Positions 8,235 through 15,932 of a stretch of 64,000 nt of DNA are shown piece after piece (position 1 is the stretch's first letter; every line of letters begins with the position of its first letter). This DNA comes from Superficieibacter sp. HKU1. Its GTDB lineage: Bacteria; Pseudomonadota; Gammaproteobacteria; Enterobacterales; Enterobacteriaceae. A model generated the notes under the pieces. The model was not told where the DNA came from. It saw only the letters and a list, made by a program, of their open reading frames with translations, and did not search any database. The stretch spans positions 3,534,001-3,598,000 of the forward strand of contig NZ_CP119754.1 in NCBI RefSeq assembly GCF_029319185.1. The letters run 5' to 3'. A program made the position numbers and the translations under genes.

Positions 8235-9192
8235 GTTTCTGTTGGACGCGGGCCGTCAGACGTTACAGCTGGAGCTACAGGAAGCCAGCCGCCTCGCCGA
8301 CCGGCTGGGCGATAATTTTATTCGCGCCGCCAATACCATTATCCACTGCGGCGGAAAAGTGATTGTCTCCGGAATGGGCAAGTCGGGACATATTGGTAAA
8401 AAAATCGCCGCGACGCTTGCCAGCACCGGCACCCCGGCGTTTTTCGTCCATCCGGCGGAGGCGCTGCACGGCGACCTGGGCATGATCGAAAGCCGCGACG
8501 TGCTGCTGTTTATCTCCTATTCCGGCAGCGCCAAAGAGCTGGATCTGATTATCCCGCGCTTGCAGGAAAAGGCGGTGACGCTGCTGGCGATGACCGGCAA
8601 ATCCCGCTCGCCGCTGGCGCTGGCAGCCTCGGCGGTGCTGGATATTTCCGTCGAACGCGAAGCCTGCCCGATGCATCTTGCGCCCACCTCCAGCACGGTC
8701 AATACCCTGATGATGGGCGATGCGCTGGCGATGGCGGTGATGCAGGCTCGCGGTTTTAATGAGGAAGATTTTGCCCGTTCGCATCCGGCGGGCGCGCTGG
8801 GCGCACGGTTGCTGAATAAGGTTCACCATTTGATGCGCCGCGACGCGGCTATCCCGCATGTAAAACTGACCACCAGCGTGATGGACGCGATGATGGAACT
8901 CAGCCGCACCGGGCTTGGGCTGGTGGCGGTCTGCGACGACGACGCACGGGTACAGGGCGTGTTTACCGACGGCGATCTGCGCCGCTGGCTGGTAGGCGGC
9001 GGCGCGTTAACCGCTGACGTTGGCGGGGCGATGACCCGGGGCGGCATTACGCTTCAGGCCGACAGCCGCGCCGTTGATGCTAAAGAGATCCTGATGAAGC
9101 GCAAAATTACTGCCGCGCCGGTGGTGGACGCTCAGGGTAAACTCACTGGCGCGATTAACCTGCAGGATTTCTACCAGGCCGGTATCCTCTAG
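8227..9192 (+). CDS. gutQ: D-arabinose 5-phosphate isomerase GutQ
   Basis: 321 residues, the same length as E. coli GutQ. It interconverts ribulose-5-phosphate and arabinose-5-phosphate, a precursor of KDO, and is the paralogue of KdsD. The N-terminal SIS domain (about 30-170) contains GMGKSGHIGKKIAATLASTGTPA and the catalytic-site segment HPAEALHGDLGM. Two C-terminal CBS repeats follow (about 200-320). The start ATG overlaps the end of srlR. Its TAG stop shares a CTAG palindrome with the opposing norR stop. Confidence 0.96.
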   Translation: MSEFLLDAGRQTLQLELQEASRLADRLGDNFIRAANTIIHCGGKVIVSGMGKSGHIGKKIAATLASTGTPAFFVHPAEALHGDLGMIESRDVLLFISYSGSAKELDLIIPRLQEKAVTLLAMTGKSRSPLALAASAVLDISVEREACPMHLAPTSSTVNTLMMGDALAMAVMQARGFNEEDFARSHPAGALGARLLNKVHHLMRRDAAIPHVKLTTSVMDAMMELSRTGLGLVAVCDDDARVQGVFTDGDLRRWLVGGGALTADVGGAMTRGGITLQADSRAVDAKEILMKRKITAAPVVDAQGKLTGAINLQDFYQAGIL

Positions 9193-10706
9193 GATTTTAA
9201 CCCCAGACGTTTCGCCAGCCGGTGCAGGTTGGCGACGTCCGTTTCCAGCAGCCTGGCGCTGGCCGCCCAGTTACCCTCGCTTTGCCCCAGCGCGCGGGTA
9301 ATCAACTCCCGCTGAAAGCGTTCGGTCGCGTCGCGCAGATTGGCGCCCGCGGTCGGGGGCTGAACGCTGGCGGCGGCGGGCGCGGCGGGTTCATCATGCA
9401 GCGCAAAATGCTGCGCCTCCAGCACGACCTCTTCATCCGTTGTTGCGGCCCGCGCCAGCACCACCGCCCGGTGGATGGCGTGCTCCAGTTCGCGCACGTT
9501 GCCCGGCCAGCCGTAGCTCAGCAGATGCGCCCGCGCGCCGGGGCTTAACACGACCCGCGACAGCCCAAGCCGGGCGCGGCACTGCTCGCAAAAATAGCCC
9601 GCCAGCAGGATGACATCCTCCCCTCTTTCGCGTAGCGGCGGCACCGAAAGCGGAAACACGCTCAGCCGATGAAACAGGTCGGCGCGAAAACGTCCGGCCA
9701 GCACCTCTTCGCGCAGATCGCGGTTGGTCGCTGCCAGCACGCGCACGTCGACCCGCAGGCTGCGATCGTCTCCGACCCGCTGAATATCGCCATACTGCAA
9801 TACGCGAAGCAGCTTGGCCTGTAACGCCAGCGACAGCTCGCCTATTTCATCAAGGAACAGCGTGCCGTTATCCGCCATCTCAAATTTACCGCTGCGGTTG
9901 CTAATCGCGCCGGTAAACGCCCCCTTAACATGCCCGAATAGCTCGCTCTCCGCCACGCTCTCCGGCAGCGCTGCGCAGTTAAGGTAGACCAGCGGACTGG
10001 CCCCGCGCGGCGATCCTTCGTGGATGGCTTTCGCCACCAGCTCTTTACCCGTACCGGTTTCTCCGCCGATCAGCACATTGAGGTCCGAGGCCGCGACGAT
10101 GGCGATCTCTTTTTTCAGCTGCGTCATATTGTCCGACAGGCCGATCATCTCCTGCCCCGCCGTCTGCCCGTAACCGCGCGTCTCGCCCGGCAACACGTTC
10201 TGGCTTTCAAGCTGGGCAATCAGGAGCGCATTATTCAGCGCGCCCGCCACCAGCGCGGCGATCAGCCGCAGTTCTTCATCGCTGAAATTATCAAAGCGGT
10301 CGGCGGACATGCCGTCGAGGGTCAGCGCGCCGATCAGATTTTGCCCGGCGAACAGCGGCAGTCCGACGCAGGCGTGTACCTTCAGACTCTCCTGACCGGG
10401 GATCAGACCGTCGTAAGGGTCGGGCAAATCGCTGTCTGCCGGGAACCGCACCACGTCACCCGCGCGGGCAATCGCTTCCAGACGCGGATGCCCGGCCAGC
10501 GCAAACCGCCGCCCAAGCACATCCTGCGCCAGCCCGTCGATCGCCAGCGGAATAAACTGGTGCGCCTCATAGCGCAGCAGCGCCGAAGCATCGCAGCCCA
10601 GCGCCTGTCGCAGCGTGGCGATCAGTCGCGCAAAACGATCCTGATGGCCGATATCGCGCTGCAATTCAATGGCGATCTTCGCCAGTACTTCAACCGAAAA
10701 GCCCAT
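9189..10706 (-). CDS. norR: NO-sensing sigma-54 activator NorR
   Basis: 505-residue activator of norVW. The N-terminal GAF domain (about 20-170) binds NO at a non-haem iron. The central AAA+ domain (about 190-420) has Walker A GETGTGKE, the GAFTGA loop that contacts sigma-54 and an LFLDEIGEL Walker B. The C-terminal Fis-type helix-turn-helix (about 455-505) ends ANLHRLAKRLGLKS. E. coli NorR is 504 aa. A GAGGTGGG ribosome site abuts the ATG. It is divergent from norV, with three binding sites between. Confidence 0.97.
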   Translation of the reverse strand: MGFSVEVLAKIAIELQRDIGHQDRFARLIATLRQALGCDASALLRYEAHQFIPLAIDGLAQDVLGRRFALAGHPRLEAIARAGDVVRFPADSDLPDPYDGLIPGQESLKVHACVGLPLFAGQNLIGALTLDGMSADRFDNFSDEELRLIAALVAGALNNALLIAQLESQNVLPGETRGYGQTAGQEMIGLSDNMTQLKKEIAIVAASDLNVLIGGETGTGKELVAKAIHEGSPRGASPLVYLNCAALPESVAESELFGHVKGAFTGAISNRSGKFEMADNGTLFLDEIGELSLALQAKLLRVLQYGDIQRVGDDRSLRVDVRVLAATNRDLREEVLAGRFRADLFHRLSVFPLSVPPLRERGEDVILLAGYFCEQCRARLGLSRVVLSPGARAHLLSYGWPGNVRELEHAIHRAVVLARAATTDEEVVLEAQHFALHDEPAAPAAASVQPPTAGANLRDATERFQRELITRALGQSEGNWAASARLLETDVANLHRLAKRLGLKS

Positions 10707-10717
10707 CCCACCTCATT

Positions 10718-10773
10718 GTCTTTTTGACTATTCGCTTTGTCATATTGACCGTCATGATGATAGTCATTTTGAC
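10718..10773 (+). promoter_or_regulatory. Three NorR binding sites (GT-N7-AC)
   Basis: GTCTTTTTGAC at 10718-10728, GTCATATTGAC at 10739-10749 and GTCATTTTGAC at 10763-10773 each fit the NorR pattern GT-N7-AC. Centre spacing is 21 and 24 bp. In E. coli all three sites are needed as the NorR enhancer. Confidence 0.9.
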
Positions 10774-10827
10774 ATCACCAATACAAGCGTTAATTATATT
10801 ATCCAATATAAACATGCGCTTAAAAAC

Positions 10828-10842
10828 TGGCACGCTTATTGA
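10828..10842 (+). promoter_or_regulatory. Sigma-54 promoter of norVW
   Basis: TGGCAC-N5-TTGA has GG at 10829-10830 and, ten bases later, GA where GC is usual. It lies 55 bp downstream of the third NorR site and about 50 bp before the norV start. Confidence 0.7.
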
Positions 10843-10891
10843 TTATAGCTATACATCTTTGATCAATATTCAGCTTACGATAGAGGTTATG

Positions 10892-12331
10892 ATGGCTATT
10901 CTGGTAAAAAATAATATTCAGTGGGTGGGGCAACGTGACTGGGAAGTACGTGATTTTCACGGCACCGAATATAAAACGCTGCGCGGCAGCAGCTACAACA
11001 GTTATCTGATCCAGGAAGGAAAAAACGTTCTGATCGATACCGTCGATCACAAATTCAGCCGCGAGTTCGTGCAGAACCTGCGCACGAAGATCGATCTGGC
11101 GAAAATCGATTACATCGTGATTAACCACGCGGAAGAAGATCACGCCGGTGCGCTGACCGAACTGATGTCTAATATTCCGCATACCCCGATTTACTGTACC
11201 GCCAACGCGATTGACTCCATTAACGGCCACCATCATCACCCGGAGTGGAACTTCAACGTGGTGAAAACCGGTGATGCGCTGGATATCGGCAACGGCAAGC
11301 AGCTGATCTTCGTTGAAACGCCGATGCTGCACTGGCCGGACAGCATGATGACCTATATGACCGGCGACGCGGTGCTGTTCAGCAACGACGCCTTTGGCCA
11401 GCACTACTGCGACGAACGCCTGTTTAATGATGAAGTCGATCAGACCGAGCTGTTCGAACAGTGCCAGCGCTACTACGCCAACATCCTGACGCCGTTCAGC
11501 CGTCTGGTGACGCCAAAAATTACTGAAATCCTCGGCTTTAACCTGCCGGTCGATATGATTGCCACCTCGCACGGCGTGGTGTGGCGCGATAATCCGACGC
11601 AAATCGTTGAGCTGTACCTAAAATGGGCGGCGGATTATCAGGAAGATCGGATCACCATTTTCTACGACACCATGTCGAACAACACCCGCATGATGGCGGA
11701 TGCCATCGCCCAGGGTATCAACGAAGTGGACCCGAACGTGGCGGTGAAAATCTTTAACGTTGCCCGCAGCGATAAAAACGAGATCCTGACCAACGTCTTC
11801 CGCTCAAAAGGCGTGCTGGTGGGGACCTCCACGATGAACAACGTGATGATGCCGAAAATAGCCGGGCTGGTCGAAGAGATCACCGGGCTGCGTTTTCGCA
11901 ACAAACGCGCCAGCGCTTTCGGCTCTCACGGCTGGAGCGGCGGCGCGGTGGATCGCCTCTCCACCCGTTTGCAGGATGCCGGTCTGGAAATGTCGCTGAG
12001 CCTGAAAGCCAAATGGCGTCCGGACCTTGACGCGCTGGAGGTGTGCCGTCAGCACGGTCGCGATATCGCCCGCCAGTGGGCGCTCGCTCCGCTGCCGGAA
12101 GCCAGACCGGCGATGGCTCCGCCGCAGGAGACGTGCGCCAGCGCCGCTACCGACCTGGGTCCGTGCATGCAGTGCAGCGTATGCCAGTGGATTTACGATC
12201 CGCAAACCGGCGAACCGATGCAGAACGTCGCGCCAGGCACGCCCTGGAGTGACGTGCCGGAGGATTTCCTGTGCCCGGAATGCTCATTGGGTAAAGATGT
12301 CTTTGACGCACTGGCGACGGAGGCGGTATGA
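10892..12331 (+). CDS. norV: Anaerobic nitric oxide reductase flavorubredoxin
   Basis: 479 residues, the same length as E. coli NorV. It reduces NO to N2O in the cytoplasm under anoxia. The N-terminal metallo-beta-lactamase-like domain has diiron ligands in HAEEDHAG. A flavodoxin domain (about 250-400, FYDTMSNNTRMMADA) binds FMN. The C-terminal rubredoxin domain (about 420-479) carries CSVCQWIYD and CPEC. I chose the second ATG of an ATGATG pair, five bases after an AGAGG ribosome site, because it aligns with the E. coli start. Overlaps norW as ATGA. Confidence 0.97.
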   Translation: MAILVKNNIQWVGQRDWEVRDFHGTEYKTLRGSSYNSYLIQEGKNVLIDTVDHKFSREFVQNLRTKIDLAKIDYIVINHAEEDHAGALTELMSNIPHTPIYCTANAIDSINGHHHHPEWNFNVVKTGDALDIGNGKQLIFVETPMLHWPDSMMTYMTGDAVLFSNDAFGQHYCDERLFNDEVDQTELFEQCQRYYANILTPFSRLVTPKITEILGFNLPVDMIATSHGVVWRDNPTQIVELYLKWAADYQEDRITIFYDTMSNNTRMMADAIAQGINEVDPNVAVKIFNVARSDKNEILTNVFRSKGVLVGTSTMNNVMMPKIAGLVEEITGLRFRNKRASAFGSHGWSGGAVDRLSTRLQDAGLEMSLSLKAKWRPDLDALEVCRQHGRDIARQWALAPLPEARPAMAPPQETCASAATDLGPCMQCSVCQWIYDPQTGEPMQNVAPGTPWSDVPEDFLCPECSLGKDVFDALATEAV

Positions 12332-13461
12332 ACCACGGCATAGTGATTATCGGCTCGGGCTTTGCGGCCCGTCAGCTGGTGAAAAATATCCGCAAGCAGG
12401 ACACCAGCGTACCGTTAACGCTGATCGCGGCGGACAGCATGGACGAGTACAACAAACCGGATCTCAGCCATGTGATCAGCCGGGGTCTGCATGCCGATGA
12501 ACTGACGCTGCAAACGGCAGGCGAGTTTGCCGAACAGTACGACCTGCGCCTGTTTCCGCATACCCGCGTTACCGATATCGACGCGGCCAATCGCCGGGTG
12601 TTGAGTCAGGATCGCCAGTGGCAGTACGACAAGCTGGTGCTGGCGACCGGGGCGGCGGCCTTCGTGCCGCCGGTGCCCGGCCATGAACTGATGCTGACGC
12701 TCAATAGCCAGCAGGAGTACCGCGCGGCACAAACCACGCTGCGCGACGCAAAACGGGTGCTGATCGTCGGCAGCGGACTGATCGGCACCGAGCTGGCAAT
12801 GGATTTTTGCCGCGCGGGCAAGGCGGTGACGCTGATTGACAGCGCCGCCAGCATTCTGGCCTCGCTGATGCCGCCGGAAGTCAGCAGCCGCCTGCAACAT
12901 CGTTTGACGGAAAGCGATGTGCATCTGCTGCTGAAGTCGCAGCTGGTCTCGCTGGAACAAACGACCAGCGGCATTCGCGCCACCCTCGACCGCCAGCGGG
13001 TGATTGAGGTGGATGCGGTGGTTGCCGCGACGGGCCTGCGCCCGGAAACCACTCTCGCACGGCGCGCTGGCATGGCGGTCAACCGCGGGATCGTGGTCAA
13101 CAGTTCGCTGCAAACCAACGACGCCACGATCTTTGCGCTGGGAGACTGCGCGGAGATTAACGGCATGGTGCTGCCCTTCCTGCAACCCATTATGCTAAGC
13201 GCCATGTGCCTGGCGAAGACCCTGATCGCCACGGGCGGCGAGCTGAAGCTTCCGGCGATGCTGGTGAAGGTGAAGACACCGGATCTGCCGCTGCATCTGG
13301 CGGGAGAAACCCGGCGTGAGGATTTGCGCTGGCAAATCGCTGTCGATGCGCAGGGGATGGTGGCAAAAGGTATGGATGCGGATGAGCGGCTGCGCGCGTT
13401 TGTGGTTAGCGAAGATCGGATGAAAGAGGCGTTTGCCTTGCTCAAAGCGCTGGCCGCATGA
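12328..13461 (+). CDS. norW: NADH:flavorubredoxin reductase
   Basis: 377 residues, equal to E. coli NorW. This FAD enzyme passes electrons from NADH to the rubredoxin centre of NorV. The FAD motif GSGFAARQL lies at the N-terminus, an NAD motif GSGLIGTEL near residue 150 and the second FAD contact IFALGDCAE near 270. Coupled to norV by an ATGA overlap. A REP pair follows in place of an obvious terminator. Confidence 0.96.
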   Translation: MNHGIVIIGSGFAARQLVKNIRKQDTSVPLTLIAADSMDEYNKPDLSHVISRGLHADELTLQTAGEFAEQYDLRLFPHTRVTDIDAANRRVLSQDRQWQYDKLVLATGAAAFVPPVPGHELMLTLNSQQEYRAAQTTLRDAKRVLIVGSGLIGTELAMDFCRAGKAVTLIDSAASILASLMPPEVSSRLQHRLTESDVHLLLKSQLVSLEQTTSGIRATLDRQRVIEVDAVVAATGLRPETTLARRAGMAVNRGIVVNSSLQTNDATIFALGDCAEINGMVLPFLQPIMLSAMCLAKTLIATGGELKLPAMLVKVKTPDLPLHLAGETRREDLRWQIAVDAQGMVAKGMDADERLRAFVVSEDRMKEAFALLKALAA

Positions 13462-13497
13462 GGCATTTTCCCCGCGTTGCAGACTGACCGGAGCGCG

Positions 13498-13613
13498 GAT
13501 GCCGGATGGCGGCTGCGCCTTATCCGGCCTACAAACTGCCCCAGCGATGCCGACCGGAAACTTACCGTGCAAGCTGAAACCGCAGGCCTGATAAGCGCAG
13601 CGCCATCAGGCAT
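13498..13613. repeat. REP pair between norW and hypF
   Basis: Opposed REP-type palindromes at 13498-13532 (GCCGGATGGCGGC...CCGGC) and 13583-13613 (GCCTGATAAGCGCAGC...CAGGC) lie between the convergent norW and hypF ends. They probably serve as shared 3' stabilisers. Confidence 0.8.
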
Positions 13614-13636
13614 TCCGGCTCAGGCGCCACCGTTGT

Positions 13637-15922
13637 TTACATCAACCGTGCCGCGGCAACCAGCGCCTGCCCCAGCGCAATACCGCCGTCGCCGGCCGGA
13701 AACTGCTGCGGAAAAAGCAGATCAAAGTCAGCGAGATAAAAACCCAGCCGCTTACGCAACAGACGGTTATGCAGCACGCCGCCGCTGAATACCAGCGTGG
13801 AAATCCCCCGCCTTTGCGCCTGCTCGCGCATCAGCGAGGCAAACCCCGCAGCCAGCGCGTCGTGAAACGCCCAGGCGCGTTCGGCGGGCGTGGCCTGCCA
13901 GTTAAGCCACTGACGCCAGAAGGTAGCTAAATCGAGCCGATTTTCAGTCACAGGCATTGTGACCGGATGCTGAACCGCATCACAGGTCGCGGCCAGCGCC
14001 TCCAGCATGCAGGCCGCCTCCCCTTCGTAGCTTAATGCTGTCGATACCTTGCTCAATGAATTCGACGTGCCGCCCGTCCGCAAAGTCTCGCCATCGGACA
14101 ACGCCGTTACCTCTCCCAGCGCTGCGGCCACTGCATCAAACAGTCGTCCACACGAAGAGGCCAGCGGCGCGTTAAGCCCGCGCGCAATGGCTCTCGCCAG
14201 CAGCGGCCAGTTCTGCGCCCGTACCCCCGCCGTTTCCGGATAACGCTCCCACTCCGGAACAAACGCCAGGCACTGCGCCAGCAGATTACGCCACGGCTGA
14301 CGTGCCGCCAGATCGCCGCCGGGCAGCGCGACGGCAGGCAAACCGCCGAGATGCTCACATTCCCGATAATTTACCCGCAGGCATTCGCCGCCCCATAATG
14401 CACCGTTCTCGCCCATGCCGATGCCGTCCAGCGCCAGCGCTATCACATCGCCGCCGTCCAGCGGCCAGCGGTGCTCGGCCAGACAAGCGGCACTATGGGC
14501 GTGGTGATGAAGCACCGTTTGATGAGGAAGATCGTGTGCGGCAGCCCACTGCGAAGAGTGATAGCCCGGATGCGCGTCGGCAACCACCGCCTGCGGGGTG
14601 AAATCATAGATGGCCTGCATCAGCTGTAGCGACTGCCGCCACTGCGCCTCAACGCCTTCATCCGTGAGGTCGCCAAAATGCTGGCTGAGCACCGCCTGTT
14701 CACCACGCACCAGGCAGAAGGTATTTTTAAGATCCGCGCCGAGGCAAAGCAGCGGCGGAACGTCGTGAAAACCCGGCGGTAACGTCAGCGCATCCGGGAC
14801 GTAACCGCGCGAACGGCGCAGCATCTCCCCGCTCTGGCGCATTACCGAGTCGTCCATCCGCTGCACGATGTCGCGGTTATGCAGTAAAAACCCGTCGGCG
14901 ATATCCGCTAGATCCGTCAGTGCCTGCGCATTGCTCAGCGCAGGCGGTTTGCCGCTGACGTTTCCGGATGTCATCACCAGCGGGCGGCCCAGCGCCTGCA
15001 TTAACAGATGCTGGACCGGGTTAGCAGGCAGCATCACGCCCACTTCAGCAAGCCCCGGCGCGATCCCCTCGCACAGGCCGCTCACGCTGTTTTTCTTCAT
15101 CAGCACAATCGGGGCGGCGGGAGTATGCAGTAGCCGGCTTGCTTCATCAGGTAAGTGGGGTGTATCGGCAATCATCACCGCCAGCGGTTTGGCCGGGCGA
15201 TGTTTGCGGGCGCGCAGGGTGGCGATGGCGCGGGCGTTGCCCGCATCGCAGGCCAGGTGAAATCCTCCTGTACCTTTGATCGCCACGATACCGCCCGTCT
15301 GAAGCTGTTTAATCGCCGCCTGTAGCGCCGCCTCGCGATGCAGCGTTTCGCCTTTGACGCACCACGACAGCCAGGGACCGCACTCTGCGCACGCCACCGG
15401 TTGCGCATGAAAGCGACGATCGTTAGGGTTGCGGTACTCCGCCTCGCACTGTGGGCACAGGGGAAAATTCGCCATTACCGTGAAAGGACGATCGTAGGGC
15501 ATGGCGTGAATAATGGTGAAACGCGGTCCGCAGTGGGTGCAGTTAATAAACGGATAGCGGTAGCGGCGCTCTCGCGGATCGTTCATTTCCGCCAGACACG
15601 CCGGACAGGTGGCGGCATCGGGAACAATCTGCGTGCTCATGCTCCCCGCCGCGCTTTGGCGAATAGTAAAATCTACCGGTATAACGTCCCAATGCATTGC
15701 CAGGATGTCGGTCCGATCAATACGCGCCAGCGGCGGGCAGTTCTGGTTGAGCTGCGCAAGAAACGCGTCGGCGCTCCCCAACAGCCGCACCACCACGCCA
15801 GCGCCGTCATTGCAGACGTCGCCTTTTAGCTGTAGCCGCTGCGCGACCTGCCAGACAAAGGGGCGGAAACCCACCCCCTGGACTTTACCGCGCACCCGGA
15901 TTTGCACGCCGCTGTGACTCAT
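13637..15922 (-). CDS. hypF: Carbamoyltransferase HypF, hydrogenase maturation
   Basis: 761 residues. It uses carbamoyl phosphate and ATP to carbamoylate HypE and so starts CN ligand synthesis for [NiFe]-hydrogenases. Domains in order are acylphosphatase (1-90, GVGFRPFVWQ), two zinc fingers (about 105-185, CPAC, CTHCGPRF, CPQC, CAEC), YrdC-like (about 200-380, KHRPAKPLAVM) and Kae1-like (about 400-761, HHHAHSAAC, FSGGVLHNRLL). The Kae1 domain carries a loop of 25 residues at 14039-14113 where E. coli has five. Ten bases separate its start from the fdhF-like stop, so it is co-transcribed with hydN and fdhF. Confidence 0.96.
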   Translation of the reverse strand: MSHSGVQIRVRGKVQGVGFRPFVWQVAQRLQLKGDVCNDGAGVVVRLLGSADAFLAQLNQNCPPLARIDRTDILAMHWDVIPVDFTIRQSAAGSMSTQIVPDAATCPACLAEMNDPRERRYRYPFINCTHCGPRFTIIHAMPYDRPFTVMANFPLCPQCEAEYRNPNDRRFHAQPVACAECGPWLSWCVKGETLHREAALQAAIKQLQTGGIVAIKGTGGFHLACDAGNARAIATLRARKHRPAKPLAVMIADTPHLPDEASRLLHTPAAPIVLMKKNSVSGLCEGIAPGLAEVGVMLPANPVQHLLMQALGRPLVMTSGNVSGKPPALSNAQALTDLADIADGFLLHNRDIVQRMDDSVMRQSGEMLRRSRGYVPDALTLPPGFHDVPPLLCLGADLKNTFCLVRGEQAVLSQHFGDLTDEGVEAQWRQSLQLMQAIYDFTPQAVVADAHPGYHSSQWAAAHDLPHQTVLHHHAHSAACLAEHRWPLDGGDVIALALDGIGMGENGALWGGECLRVNYRECEHLGGLPAVALPGGDLAARQPWRNLLAQCLAFVPEWERYPETAGVRAQNWPLLARAIARGLNAPLASSCGRLFDAVAAALGEVTALSDGETLRTGGTSNSLSKVSTALSYEGEAACMLEALAATCDAVQHPVTMPVTENRLDLATFWRQWLNWQATPAERAWAFHDALAAGFASLMREQAQRRGISTLVFSGGVLHNRLLRKRLGFYLADFDLLFPQQFPAGDGGIALGQALVAAARLM

Positions 15923-15932
15923 CGCGCTATGG

